A stretch of DNA of 64,000 nt from UBA1014 sp964344035 (lineage in GTDB: Bacteria > SAR324 > NAC60-12), in assembly GCA_964344035.1 (NCBI GenBank), contig CAYFLK010000002.1, positions 1 to 64,000 on the forward strand. The letters are read 5' to 3'. The notes under the pieces were generated by a model. That model made no database searches. It worked only from the letters and a program-made list of their open reading frames with translations, and was not told the DNA's origin. Positions 27,978 to 37,026 of the stretch are shown one piece after another. Each line of letters begins with the position of its first letter. Position 1 is the stretch's first letter. The translations under genes were made by a program, and so were the position numbers.

Positions 27978-29828
27978 ATGGCAAGTCCCTTGAAACTGTT
28001 TAACCGTCCAGTCCGGAAAGTTTATGACATAAGACCGGTAAAAAGTCTGAGGATGTCCGGACGAAGTTTGAAACTGATGGGGTGGCTCATGCGTGTGCCC
28101 GTGCTGGGGACAGTGCTGGCGTCGGTGACCCTCTGGCAGTTGGGACTGAGCAGGTTCCGGAGGCGCGAAGCCAAAGGAGAGGCGTTGATGCACCCAGTCC
28201 ACCCCCCTCTCAGGCAGCTTTCAAAAACGGATGCGCGCAGGACTCTCAAAGTTTTTTTTGAACTGCAGACCGGCAAGGAAACTGGATGTGCGCCTAACCG
28301 CAATCATTCCTTTTCTGTTGAGGAAACCGCTGATACGAAGCTCCAAAGCGCGGCAGCATCCGGAAGCAGTGGATCAAGGCGCACGCACAAATTTGTTCCG
28401 GAAACGGTGCAAGATTTCCACAACGCCTACCTGCAGGGACGCACCACCCCTTACAAAGTCGCCCAGCGCCTGCTGGATGTCATCCGCAGCATGGAGGAAA
28501 GCGCCGTGCCCCTGCGTCCATTATTGATGTGGGATGGACAGGAACTGCTGCGCCAGGCCGAAGCTTCGAGTGAACGCTTTGCGAAAGGAAAATCCCTTGG
28601 GCTGCTGGATGGAGTCCCGGTGGCGGTTAAGGACGAGCTTGATTTGATGCCTTACAAAACGATGGCCGGAACCCGTTTCTACGGGCTGCATCCACCGGAA
28701 GTTGATGCGTCAGCAGCGGCAAAACTGAGAGCGGCCGGTGGATTGATGATCGGGAAAAGCAACATGCATGAACTGGGCATGGGCGTGACCGGCATGAACC
28801 CCCAGTGCGGCGCTGCTCGTAACCCGCACAATCCCGATTATTACCCCGGAGGGTCATCCAGCGGATCGGCCGTGGCCGTGGCCGCGGGGCTCTGTCCTTT
28901 GGCATTGGGACTGGATGGAGGAGGATCGATACGCATACCCGCAAGCCTTTCCGGAGTAGTGGGTTTGAAAACGACCTGGGGCCGTGTCAGCCGTGCCGGT
29001 TCGGTACCCTTGTCCTGGAGCGTTTCCACGGTAGGTCCCATGGCCGCAACCATCCGGGATGCTGCCATCGGGTATGCGCTGATATCCGGCCCGGATTCGC
29101 GTGACCACTGGAGCTTGAACCAGCCTCCAGTCCATTTGAGTGATTTTTTTAATGACGACCTGGAGGGCGTCCGCATCGGCTGGTTCCCGGCCTGGGTGAA
29201 CGATGCCAATCCGGAGGTTTCACACACTGTGCAGGCAATGTTCGAGGTCTTCCGCCAAGCGGGAGCGAAAATTGTCGAAGTGGAAATCCCATCACTGGAT
29301 GCGGTGCATGTTTCACTGCTGGTGACTATCTCGGTTGAGATGCTTTCTTCCCTGGAGTCTTTTTCAGTGCGCTGGAGATCGCCCCTCGGATTGGAGAATT
29401 TCCTCAATCTCCGTTTTGCCGGACGTTTGCGCGCAGAAGATTATGTCCGCGCGCAGCGTGTTCGCGCGGAAGCAATTCACAAATTTTCCCATGTATTTGA
29501 AGAAGTGGATGCCTTGATCACGCCCACTACCGCGAGGACCGCCCCGCCCATACTTGCCGACAGCCTTGCGGTTGGTGAAGCGGACTTGCGGACCCAGCAT
29601 GAATTGATGAAATTCGTCACTCCCGCAAACCTAACCGGTATGCCTGCGATTTCGTTACCCGCGGGTTATGATGGAAACGGGCTGCCCATCGGCATCCAGT
29701 TAATGGGGCGTCCCTGGGACGAAGCCCTGCTGCTCCGGCTGGCGCAAGCAGCGGAAACAGGAGTTGCACGGCGTGCGCCGATGCTGCATTATTCCCTGTT
29801 GCACGAACCGTCACCAGCAAGCAACTGA
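27978..29828 (+). CDS. Amidase signature enzyme with long N-terminal extension
   Basis: A 616-residue member of the amidase signature family, which hydrolyses amide bonds with a Ser-cisSer-Lys triad. Visible residues are Lys218 (VAVKDE), Ser293 (GGSSSGSA) and Ser317 (GGGSIRIPAS). The spacings of 75 and 24 residues match the well-known pattern of fatty acid amide hydrolase. The first 130 residues are not part of the family core; they include a hydrophobic stretch (about 34-55) that could associate with membrane, then a basic, low-complexity linker. Substrate is unknown. It is not a clear GatA, since no gatB or gatC is nearby. Confidence 0.88.
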   Translation: MASPLKLFNRPVRKVYDIRPVKSLRMSGRSLKLMGWLMRVPVLGTVLASVTLWQLGLSRFRRREAKGEALMHPVHPPLRQLSKTDARRTLKVFFELQTGKETGCAPNRNHSFSVEETADTKLQSAAASGSSGSRRTHKFVPETVQDFHNAYLQGRTTPYKVAQRLLDVIRSMEESAVPLRPLLMWDGQELLRQAEASSERFAKGKSLGLLDGVPVAVKDELDLMPYKTMAGTRFYGLHPPEVDASAAAKLRAAGGLMIGKSNMHELGMGVTGMNPQCGAARNPHNPDYYPGGSSSGSAVAVAAGLCPLALGLDGGGSIRIPASLSGVVGLKTTWGRVSRAGSVPLSWSVSTVGPMAATIRDAAIGYALISGPDSRDHWSLNQPPVHLSDFFNDDLEGVRIGWFPAWVNDANPEVSHTVQAMFEVFRQAGAKIVEVEIPSLDAVHVSLLVTISVEMLSSLESFSVRWRSPLGLENFLNLRFAGRLRAEDYVRAQRVRAEAIHKFSHVFEEVDALITPTTARTAPPILADSLAVGEADLRTQHELMKFVTPANLTGMPAISLPAGYDGNGLPIGIQLMGRPWDEALLLRLAQAAETGVARRAPMLHYSLLHEPSPASN

Positions 29829-29907
29829 AATGGCTCGAGGGGTCACACTTACCTTTTAGAAAAGCGCAAAAAATTCTATTCATGCTTAACTCGTTTAGGA
29901 GGGATTA

Positions 29908-30480
29908 ATGCGAAAAATAACCGCTATTCTTATAGGTGTCTTTGTGACCGGCTGTACCGTGTATCGCCTGCCGGTGGTACAGCCTTTTGTAGATGGCGAG
30001 TACTGGATACTCAGGGAACCAATGCATTTTGAGATAGGAAAGACCAATGAATTTATCATTGTGCCCAAAGGGTTTGTCACAGATTTTGCCAGTGCGCCGT
30101 TTTTGTTAAAGCCTTTGTTTCCTAAATCAGGTCGGTATATTGTTGCCGCAATAGTTCATGATTATTTGTACTGGAATCAAAGCTGCACCAAAGAACAGGC
30201 GGATAGTATTTTCGAACTGGCCATGAAAGATGCGGAAATCGGCAGTTTGCAAAGAAAAACCATGTGGGCCGCGGTTGATAACTTTGGCGGAGAGGCATGG
30301 GAAAATAATCTGCGGAGAAAGATCGATGGTTATTTAAAGGTGGTTCCAAGCTCTTACATGGAAATTCCATTTGATGTGCCCTGGAGTGATTATGTGGAAA
30401 CACTCAAAGCCGATGGAATTGAAGATGCGGACTCAGGAGTCGATTTGAGTGCGGTCTGCAGAATGAGCGATACAATCTGA
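29908..30480 (+). CDS. DUF1353 family lipoprotein
   Basis: A 190-residue protein with a lipoprotein signal (KITAILIGVFVTGC, Cys16). The DUF1353 core shows VPKGFVTDFASAP followed by AAIVHDYLYWNQ. DUF1353 occurs in phages and in bacterial chromosomes, and its function is not established. The His-Asp pair and conserved Asp look like a hydrolase site, which is inference. A strong ribosome site (AGGAGGG) precedes the ATG. The gene stands alone, 79 bases after the amidase gene. Confidence 0.8.
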   Translation: MRKITAILIGVFVTGCTVYRLPVVQPFVDGEYWILREPMHFEIGKTNEFIIVPKGFVTDFASAPFLLKPLFPKSGRYIVAAIVHDYLYWNQSCTKEQADSIFELAMKDAEIGSLQRKTMWAAVDNFGGEAWENNLRRKIDGYLKVVPSSYMEIPFDVPWSDYVETLKADGIEDADSGVDLSAVCRMSDTI

Positions 30481-30911
30481 TGCTCACTTTCCCCACAGTT
30501 GCACCCATGAAGTAATGTACAACATCACCGTGGTTTCTTTGATTTTTGAGGGTTGGAAAAGTTCTTTGAAATCAAAATGCAAATAAAGGAGCCGGTTTTC
30601 CTTGTACATGGTATGCAACCTCACGCAAAGAGCAATACACCGAGATTGGCTGTTAAGGCCGGAGACAATTGATGTGTTGCGGGGAGTCAGCGGAAGTGTT
30701 ATTTATATAATTGTTTTGGAGAGAGAACCGCTTTTGTGAAAGGAGGTCTTACGAGGACACAAATCCTATACTGCTTCAAAAACACAATTCATACGGATTG
30801 ATAAGAAACGGACCACATTTCATTTTGACAGTGGGAAAACCCGGACATGATCCAGGTTTGTATTAATGAAAGCTGGTCAATTCAGATAAAATTCTATAAT
30901 ATCAATATTTT
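30481..30911. other. Intergenic region upstream of tRNA (431 bp)
   Basis: No supported coding frame. An AAAGGAGGTC word at about 30740 looks like a ribosome site, but no convincing frame follows it. The right end should carry the promoter of the tRNA gene. Nothing else stands out. Confidence 0.4.
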
Positions 30912-30988
30912 GGGCCAGTAGCTCAGTTGGTTAGAGCAGTCGACTCATAATCGATCGGTCGCAGGTTCAAGTCCTGCCTGGCCCACCA
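30912..30988 (+). tRNA. tRNA with CAU anticodon, probably tRNA-Ile2
   Basis: A complete 77-base cloverleaf: acceptor GGGCCAG pairs with CTGGCCC, then discriminator A and an encoded CCA end (30986-30988). The D arm has AGCTCAGTTGG, the anticodon loop is CTCATAA with CAT at 30946-30948, and the T arm is GCAGGTTCAAGTCCTGC. The anticodon arm (CGACTCATAATCG) and the following GGTCGC match E. coli tRNA-Ile2, whose C34 becomes lysidine, better than elongator tRNA-Met. It is not the initiator, because the acceptor stem starts with a proper base pair. No other tRNA is adjacent. Confidence 0.9.
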
Positions 30989-31090
30989 GTAATATCAGTC
31001 ATTTAGAATCCCGCCTGCTGAAAACGACTCGGTTGCAAGCGAACACAGCCCCCTTTCTTTTCAAGAAAGGTTCAAATATTGAAAGTAGTT

Positions 31091-31522
31091 ATGAAACGCT
31101 CAATTCAAATCATCTCCATCATGTGTTTCCTGGTCCTTGGCAGTTCCGTTGCACATGCCGAACAGGTATCATTGGAAACATCCAGGGCTATTGGCATCAT
31201 GGATTTCATCCTCAGGCACACAGAACTCAGCCGCGTCAAATGCGGGGAACATGTCTGCGACCTGGCCGCAAAAGATTCCGGGGTGGCCCTCGTCCTTTCC
31301 CACTCGACCATGGCGCAGGACAAGCAGGAAGACCTGCATTACACCCTGCGGATAAATGTATCCGGCGCCTTGTTCAAGGCAGGTATGGTTGTGCGGTACA
31401 TGAATGATCAGAACAAGGAAGTGGTGGTGATGGGGAAGAAGACCGAAACGATTGACCATACCTACAAGACCGAGCACAAAATCCTCCGCGGATGGATTTC
31501 CCTGATTAAGGAAAAAATGTGA
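31091..31522 (+). CDS. Small secreted protein of unknown family
   Basis: A 143-residue protein with a clear signal peptide (KRSIQIISIMCFLVLGSSVAHA). The mature part has two cysteines (VKCGEHVCDL) that may form a disulfide, and a strand-rich C-terminal half (LHYTLRINVSGALFKAGMVVRYM). The start at 31091 is preferred; an in-frame ATG lies four codons upstream. No family is recognised. It is followed 20 bases later by the cyclase-family gene in the same direction. Confidence 0.6.
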   Translation: MKRSIQIISIMCFLVLGSSVAHAEQVSLETSRAIGIMDFILRHTELSRVKCGEHVCDLAAKDSGVALVLSHSTMAQDKQEDLHYTLRINVSGALFKAGMVVRYMNDQNKEVVVMGKKTETIDHTYKTEHKILRGWISLIKEKM

Positions 31523-31542
31523 CACGGATTTTTGGTTGACCG

Positions 31543-32256
31543 GTGCAGTCCCGTTTTTTATTCCTCAGTCACGTTCTCAATCTCAAGACTCCTCTGTATG
31601 GCAACAGTGGAAAGCTGGAACTGGAGCGGTCCAGGCGCATTGAAAGCGGAGACAGTTCCAACAATACCCAGCTGCACCTTCCCGCCCATGCCGGAACTCA
31701 TATAGACGCGCCCCATCATTTTGATCAACACGGGCAGAGTCTTGACCGGTATCCACCGGACTTCTGGATTTGCCGCGCGCCTTATCTTGTGGAGAAAGAA
31801 GCCGGCCCCGGAGTGATCCTGGAAGTGGATGACTGGCGTTCTGAACTGGAAAAGGTCCCTGAGGACACCGACCTGCTGCTGGTGAAAACCGGTTTTGAGA
31901 AGTTCCGCATCAACAACGAGCAGTCAAGTAAATCGACTTACATTTTTAACGGTCCGGGGTTTTCCGCAGGAATCGGTTTGTGGCTACGCAGAAACCGGAA
32001 ACTGAAGATGATCGGGTTCGATTTCATCTCGCTCACCAGTTATCAAAACCGGGAACTGGGACGTGTTGCCCATCGCGCGTTTCTTCAGCAGGAACCTGAA
32101 GGAGTAAGCGAGAAGATAGGGGACCCGATCCTGATAATTGAGGATATGCATTTGTCCGGACTGCAATCATCCCCCAAACTTGTGAGCGTGTCTCCGTTGC
32201 GGTTTGAAAAAGCCGACGGCAGCTCGGTTACCGTGATAGCTGAAGTTGTAGATTAA
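31543..32256 (+). CDS. Cyclase/kynurenine formamidase-like metal hydrolase
   Basis: A 237-residue member of the 'putative cyclase' family that includes bacterial kynurenine formamidase. The family metal-binding signature HAGTHIDAPHHF is at residues about 49-60, followed by DLLLVKTGF and GFDFISL. The family hydrolyses amide or lactam-like bonds of small substrates with a bound divalent metal. Start is GTG at 31543. The gene converges on an acyl-CoA ligase gene with only 14 bases between stops. Its closeness to ectoine genes might mean a role with a cyclic substrate, but no tryptophan-pathway gene is nearby to support kynurenine. Confidence 0.82.
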   Translation: MQSRFLFLSHVLNLKTPLYGNSGKLELERSRRIESGDSSNNTQLHLPAHAGTHIDAPHHFDQHGQSLDRYPPDFWICRAPYLVEKEAGPGVILEVDDWRSELEKVPEDTDLLLVKTGFEKFRINNEQSSKSTYIFNGPGFSAGIGLWLRRNRKLKMIGFDFISLTSYQNRELGRVAHRAFLQQEPEGVSEKIGDPILIIEDMHLSGLQSSPKLVSVSPLRFEKADGSSVTVIAEVVD

Positions 32257-32282
32257 GGAAACGGCCTGGTTTAAACGTTTCC
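32257..32282. terminator. Possible bidirectional hairpin between convergent genes
   Basis: The arms GGAAACG (32257-32263) and CGTTTCC (32276-32282) form a perfect 7-bp stem around GCCTGGTTTAAA. It lies between the stops of the cyclase-like gene and the ligase gene. The T-runs are weak, so termination is only a guess. Confidence 0.3.
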
Positions 32283-33902
32283 GGCCATTTTACGCAGGAT
32301 GTGTTTTTGGACTTTTCCGGTAGAGGTTTTCGGCAAATCCATGAAGATCACAGTTTTCGGTATTTTATAGTGCGCCATGTTGTCCCGGCAGAACTGGATT
32401 ATGTCGTCCGGGAGTATTGAAGAATCAGGTTTTTTCAGGGTAACGAATGCGCACGGAGTTTCTCCCCAGTATTCGTCCGGACGCGCGACCACCGCAGCTT
32501 CCAGTATTTCCGGGTGCTTATATAGCGTTTCTTCGACTTCGAGGCTGGAAATGTTTTCCCCTCCTGAAATGATGATGTCTTTGGAACGGTCCTTGATTTC
32601 CACGTATCCATCCTCATGCATCACTCCCAGGTCTCCGGTCCGGTACCATCCGTCTCTCAAAGCCTTTTCACTGGCTTGAGGATTTTTCAAATAACCCTTC
32701 ATGATGGTGTTGCCTTTCAGCATCAGTTCTCCCATGGTTTTGCCGTCTGCCGGAACAGTCTCAAGGGTGTCCGTGTTGCCGATGCGAATTCCGCTGAGAG
32801 AGGGATAAATAACACCCTGGCGGGCCTTCTTTTCCGCGCGGGCGCTAAGGTCCAGTTCATCCCATGGTTTCTGCCACGCGCAGAGGGTCGCAGGCCCGAA
32901 TGATTCGGTCAAGCCATACAAATGGAGCACGTCAAATCCCTTCGGCTCCATGGCTGCGATCACAGTGCTTGGAGGCGCGGCCCCTCCCGTGGCGATGATG
33001 ACTGTGTGCGGTAGAAGGCTCCTGACGGCATCAGTAGTATGAGCCATTGCATTGAGAATGATAGGCGCTCCGCAGAGATGCGTAACCTTGTGTTCATTGA
33101 GCAGGGAAAATGCCTGAACCGGTTCGAATTTCCTCATGCAGACATGTGTGCCCCCGATCGCGCTGACGCCCCAGGTGAAGCACCAACCGTTGCAATGGAA
33201 CATCGGCAGGGTCCAGAGGTAAATTGACTCGGCGTTCATGTTCAGCATCATCGGATTGCTCAACGCTCCAAGGTAAGCGCCGCGATGGTGAAACACAACG
33301 CCTTTTGGGTCACCGGTTGTTCCTGAGGTGTAATTAAGGCTGATTGCATCCCACTCGTCCTCCGGCCTCCTCCATTCAAAATCGGCAGTTCCCTGGTCCA
33401 GAAAAGATTCGTAATCCACGCTTCCCAGCGCTTCCCCGCCTTCTCCAAGCGGGTCACTGATGTCAATCACCATTGGTCGCCTGGATGTCGTGGAAAGCGC
33501 TTTTTTGATTACTGGTGAAAATTCCCGGTCAGTGATCAGCACCTTGGTTTCCGCATGCTCCAGTATATGTGCGATGGTCGGCCCATCGAGCCGGATGTTG
33601 AGCGCATTGATGACCGCGCCGGTCATCGGTACAGCGAAATGAGCCTCGAGTACCGGGGGCGTGTTTGGGGCCATCAACGACACCGTGTCTCCCTGTCCTA
33701 TGCCGAGGCGCACCAGCGCTGACGCAAGGCGCGCGCAACGTTCCCAGAACTTGGAATAGCTGTAATGTGTGTCGCCATGGATAATCGCTGTTTTATCGCG
33801 GTAAATCCAGGCGGCACGTTCCAACAATGTTATCGGCGTCAGCATCTGGTAATTGGAGGGACGCCGCTGCAGGTCCTGTTCAAACTTGTTGGCCTCGGTC
33901 AT
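32271..33902 (-). CDS. Acyl-CoA synthetase of the DmdB/AlkK type
   Basis: A 543-residue AMP-forming ligase that activates a carboxylic acid with ATP and CoA. It shows the P-loop-like YTSGTTGDPKGV, LPMFHCNGWCFTWG, the YGLTES motif and GWYRTGDLGVMHEDGYVEIKDRSKDIIISGGENIS, with the C-terminal KTSTGKVQKH lysine. Its length and the FHCNGW and GGENISS context match the branch containing medium-chain AlkK and methylmercaptopropionate-CoA ligase DmdB. Sequence alone does not tell these apart. It is divergent from the Lrp-family regulator gene (159 bp), which may control it. No other DMSP-pathway gene is visible. Confidence 0.9.
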   Translation of the reverse strand: MTEANKFEQDLQRRPSNYQMLTPITLLERAAWIYRDKTAIIHGDTHYSYSKFWERCARLASALVRLGIGQGDTVSLMAPNTPPVLEAHFAVPMTGAVINALNIRLDGPTIAHILEHAETKVLITDREFSPVIKKALSTTSRRPMVIDISDPLGEGGEALGSVDYESFLDQGTADFEWRRPEDEWDAISLNYTSGTTGDPKGVVFHHRGAYLGALSNPMMLNMNAESIYLWTLPMFHCNGWCFTWGVSAIGGTHVCMRKFEPVQAFSLLNEHKVTHLCGAPIILNAMAHTTDAVRSLLPHTVIIATGGAAPPSTVIAAMEPKGFDVLHLYGLTESFGPATLCAWQKPWDELDLSARAEKKARQGVIYPSLSGIRIGNTDTLETVPADGKTMGELMLKGNTIMKGYLKNPQASEKALRDGWYRTGDLGVMHEDGYVEIKDRSKDIIISGGENISSLEVEETLYKHPEILEAAVVARPDEYWGETPCAFVTLKKPDSSILPDDIIQFCRDNMAHYKIPKTVIFMDLPKTSTGKVQKHILRKMAGNV

Positions 33903-34061
33903 GATGTGCTCCGTTTGTATTGTGCGATCACAACGAATAAGCCGTATCGCCGGTATGTTTTCATATGGCTTGCCTGTACCGGGTGTTTGTCTTTACCCTG
34001 CCTAACATGGAAAGATGATGAAAGTCAACAAATTGAATGGTTCTAACTGCATATTAATAAA

Positions 34062-34550
34062 ATGATGAAACTGGATGAAATCGATTTGCGAATGCTCGTG
34101 ATTCTTCAGGAGCAAGGAAGAATCACCAAAACAGAACTGGCAAATAAAATACATCTTTCGGTCAGTCCCTGCCATGAGCGTTTAAAGCGGCTTGAAGAAG
34201 CGGGACTGATCCTTGGATACCATGCTCGCATAGACATTCAACGCCTTGCGAGGCATTCTCTGATATTTGTGGAAGTACATCTCAAGCAGCATCATGCCGG
34301 TGATTTCAACCGTTTCGAGGAATACACCCGCGGGGTTCCGGAAATTGTTGAATGCTATGCAATCGGAGGCGGGATCGACTATCTGCTAAAAATGGCGGTT
34401 CATGACATCACGCAATACCAGCAGAAAATTGAGGTTCTTCTGGAGGCGGAACTGAATATTGATCGCTACTACACTTACATCGTCACCAAACCCATCAAGC
34501 ATTCCGGCTATCCCCTCGAGGAATTGTACGCCCTCAATCAATCTTCCTGA
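34062..34550 (+). CDS. Lrp/AsnC-family regulator, DoeX-like
   Basis: A 162-residue regulator with an N-terminal helix-turn-helix (about residues 4-60: LDEIDLRMLVILQEQGRITKTELA and SVSPCHERLKRLEEAGLI) and a C-terminal RAM ligand-binding domain (SLIFVEVHL and GGGIDYLLKM). Members bind amino acids or related metabolites and act as octamers or dimers. A class III transaminase follows 168 bases downstream and ectoine hydrolase further on, as in the doe cluster of Halomonas, where DoeX is an Lrp-type regulator. I infer that it senses an ectoine-degradation intermediate. Two ATGs (34062, 34065) are possible starts. Confidence 0.88.
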   Translation: MMKLDEIDLRMLVILQEQGRITKTELANKIHLSVSPCHERLKRLEEAGLILGYHARIDIQRLARHSLIFVEVHLKQHHAGDFNRFEEYTRGVPEIVECYAIGGGIDYLLKMAVHDITQYQQKIEVLLEAELNIDRYYTYIVTKPIKHSGYPLEELYALNQSS

Positions 34551-34718
34551 ATTTTTAAGCACATCCACCATAAAAACAACTGTCTGAAAAGCGGAAACTC
34601 CATTTTTTTTTGGAAAAACGGGGGGCTTTCAACAGCACTTCCTGCCTGTATTCGGTTATCCTGTCAATTACTTCCTTTTCCTAAAAGAGCAAAAATCCAG
34701 CATTTCAAGGAGCCGAAC

Positions 34719-36128
34719 ATGCCTGCAAAACATATTATTGAACAGCTTCAGTCTATTGACCGGAACACAGTCTTCCATCCATCCACCCATGCCAGTGACC
34801 ATATTCACGGTAAAGTCCCGGTAAAAATTATCCAGGGCGGCAGCGGGATTTACATCAGGAACCTGGACGGCACTGAACTGCTCGATGGTTTCGCGGGGTT
34901 ATACTGCGTCAACGTCGGTTACGGGCGCACGGAAATCGCGGAAGCAATATACGAGCAGGCCAGGCAATTGGCCTACTACCATACTTATGTCGGCCACTCC
35001 AACGAGGCGCTCATCAAACTATCGCAGCGTGTTCTGCAATGGGCCCCGGACGGAATGAGCAAGGTGTATTATGGGCTTTCCGGTTCGGACGCCAACGAAA
35101 CGCAGATCAAACTGGTGCGCTACTACCAAAACATCCTCGGCAACAAGGGGAAGAAGAAGATCATCTCACGTTGGCGAGGCTATCACGGCTCCGGCATTGC
35201 CTCCGGGAGCTTAACCGGGTTGCCGCTTTACCACCAGGCTTTCGACCTGCCGATGGACACCATTCTCCACACGATGACTCCGCATCACTACTGGAACGCG
35301 GAAGCGGGCATGAGCGAAGCGGAGTTCTCACGGCACTGCGCGGGTGAACTGGAAAAGCTGATCCTCGCTGAGGGTCCGGAAACAGTTGGGGCTTTCATCG
35401 GGGAGCCGGTGATGGGTACTGGCGGAATAATTCCACCTCCGGAAGGTTACTGGGGCACGATCCAGGCCGTGCTGGAAAAGTACGACGTGCTGCTGATCGC
35501 GGATGAGGTGGTTTGCGCATTCGGACGCGTAGGAATGCCCTTTGGTTCGCACCTCTACGGAATGCGCCCGGACCTGATTACTATTGCCAAGGGACTGACC
35601 AGCGCTTATGCCCCGCTTTCCGGTGTGATTGTGAGCGAGCGGGTTTGGAAGGTTATCGAACGCGGTTCAGAAGAACTTGGTCCGATGGGACACGGTTGGA
35701 CTTACTCTGGCCATCCCATTGGAGCCGCTGCCAGCCTGGCTAACCTCGATATCCTGGAACGCGAAAACCTCACCGAAAACGCCCGCGACACCGGTGAGTA
35801 TTTCCTGCAAAGGCTCCATGAGGCATTCGACGACCACCCCCTCGTCGGTGAAGTGCGCGGGGTGGGGTTGCTGGCGGCGCTTGAATTTGTGGCGGACAAG
35901 ACAACAAAATCACGTTTTGATTCAGGCTGGAAAGTCGGCGCCCGTGTTTCAGCGGCATGCTTAAAGCAAAACCTCATCGCACGTGCGATGCCACATGGTG
36001 ATATTCTCGGTTTCGCACCACCCTTGACAATAACAAAAGCGGAGGTAGATGAAATCGTGAGAAGAACCGCCGTTGCCGTCAATTCCGTCAGCGACGACTT
36101 GACACGGGAATACTCATGGAGGGAATGA
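34719..36128 (+). CDS. doeD: Class III aminotransferase, DoeD-like (diaminobutyrate transaminase)
   Basis: A 469-residue PLP-dependent enzyme of aminotransferase class III. It shows YYGLSGSDANETQIKLVRYY, the phosphate-binding RGYHGSGIASGSLTG, LLIADEVVCAFGR (Asp262) and TIAKGLTSAY with PLP Lys291. In the ectoine pathway DoeD removes the 4-amino group of 2,4-diaminobutyrate to give aspartate semialdehyde. The assignment rests on the Lrp regulator immediately upstream and DoeA downstream. Putrescine- or beta-alanine-type transaminases share the fold, so substrate is not certain. A ribosome site (AAGGAGCC) precedes the ATG. Confidence 0.8.
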   Translation: MPAKHIIEQLQSIDRNTVFHPSTHASDHIHGKVPVKIIQGGSGIYIRNLDGTELLDGFAGLYCVNVGYGRTEIAEAIYEQARQLAYYHTYVGHSNEALIKLSQRVLQWAPDGMSKVYYGLSGSDANETQIKLVRYYQNILGNKGKKKIISRWRGYHGSGIASGSLTGLPLYHQAFDLPMDTILHTMTPHHYWNAEAGMSEAEFSRHCAGELEKLILAEGPETVGAFIGEPVMGTGGIIPPPEGYWGTIQAVLEKYDVLLIADEVVCAFGRVGMPFGSHLYGMRPDLITIAKGLTSAYAPLSGVIVSERVWKVIERGSEELGPMGHGWTYSGHPIGAAASLANLDILERENLTENARDTGEYFLQRLHEAFDDHPLVGEVRGVGLLAALEFVADKTTKSRFDSGWKVGARVSAACLKQNLIARAMPHGDILGFAPPLTITKAEVDEIVRRTAVAVNSVSDDLTREYSWRE

Positions 36129-36268
36129 TGGTAGTTGTTAACGGAGCAGTCAGAATACGGTGGTGAAATGATTGCCGGGATCGTGTACTTTTGCAAGGCA
36201 TGCGCATGTGCGAAAAACCTTCCTCATGCATAATCACCGAACGCGGTTGATTTCATCCGGCATTGAGT

Positions 36269-36296
36269 GTACATTCTAAAAAAAGAACGTACATTC
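36269..36296. promoter_or_regulatory. Paired GTACATTC direct repeats upstream of antitoxin
   Basis: GTACATTC occurs at 36269-36276 and 36289-36296, 20 bases apart start to start (two helical turns). The spacer TAAAAAAAGAAC also forms an imperfect inverted repeat with the flanking ATTC. The position, 16-43 bases ahead of the antitoxin ATG, fits an autoregulatory operator for the Phd/VapC-type complex. Confidence 0.4.
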
Positions 36297-36311
36297 ATTA
36301 AGGAGCGGACC

Positions 36312-36548
36312 ATGATTCAAGTCAATGCAACCGAATTCCGCAAACACCTGTTCCAGTATTTAGACCAGGTGGAGTCCGGGGAAACCATCGCCATTCAGCG
36401 CAAGAATAAAGAAATCGGCCGGATTGTTCCATCAGAGTCCCCTAAGGGCAGAGACTGGCAAGACCGGATGACATGCAAAATCGAAATACTTGTCGATCCG
36501 GATGAGTTGATCAAGCCCATTGAAGGGGTGTGGGAGGATTTTATCTGA
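36312..36548 (+). CDS. Phd/YefM-type antitoxin
   Basis: A 78-residue protein beginning IQVNATEFRKHLFQYLDQVESGETIAI, the signature N-terminal DNA-binding fold of Phd/YefM antitoxins (start, then FRKxLxxyLdxVexGE). The C-terminal part (IEILVDPDELIKPIEGVWEDF) is the acidic, flexible toxin-binding segment. A strong ribosome site (AAGGAGCGG) lies just ahead of the ATG at 36312; a longer frame upstream runs through the putative operator. Its stop overlaps the toxin start (TGATG), so the pair is translationally coupled. Confidence 0.88.
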   Translation: MIQVNATEFRKHLFQYLDQVESGETIAIQRKNKEIGRIVPSESPKGRDWQDRMTCKIEILVDPDELIKPIEGVWEDFI

Positions 36549-36949
36549 TGCGAGAATGCTTCCTATTGGATACTCATACTTTGGTATTCTGGAGTCTAAA
36601 ACGGGACATTTCCAAAGAGTTTATTGCTTTTCTCAACAGCAAAGCTGAGCATGGATTATTGTTTCTTTCCTCAGTCTCTTTTTGGGAAGCAGCATTATTG
36701 TTCAAAAAAGGAAAAATCAAAATCGAACAAGGACTATGGATTTGGAAACAGGAGGTTATGTCAGAGTCTCTATCTCGTTTGATCGAACCATCAGCCGAGG
36801 AAATGATGGAGTCCGTTTTCCTGCCCGGCCATCTCCGGGATCCGTTCGACAGGCTGCTCATAGTGCAGGCACGGACCCATCGAATGAAGCTTGTTTCCAA
36901 AGACCAATCCTTGCAGCGTTATGAAGTGGAATTGTTCTGGATGGATTAA
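36548..36949 (+). CDS. PIN-domain (VapC-like) toxin
   Basis: A 133-residue PIN-domain ribonuclease-type toxin. It begins MRECFLLDTHTLVFW with the first acidic residue Asp8. SFWEAALLF carries the second acidic residue (about Glu47). HLRDPFDRLLIVQA carries the later Asp pair. These residues bind the metal for RNA cleavage. Members paired with Phd-type antitoxins have exactly this length. The overlapping start with the antitoxin supports ATG at 36548. The pair lies between doeD and doeA and probably stabilises the region or is a passenger insertion. Confidence 0.88.
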   Translation: MRECFLLDTHTLVFWSLKRDISKEFIAFLNSKAEHGLLFLSSVSFWEAALLFKKGKIKIEQGLWIWKQEVMSESLSRLIEPSAEEMMESVFLPGHLRDPFDRLLIVQARTHRMKLVSKDQSLQRYEVELFWMD

Positions 36950-37026
36950 TAAAGGCAAGGGCGGAAAACTTCTCCACGCAGCTGAATGACCACTTCCCCA
37001 TTTGAGAAATCGGTGAAAATAAAACT

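Noticed and set aside
27978..29828. GatA of the glutamyl-tRNA amidotransferase
   Set aside because: There is a long N-terminal extension, no gatB or gatC beside it, and catalytic spacing common to all amidase-signature enzymes.
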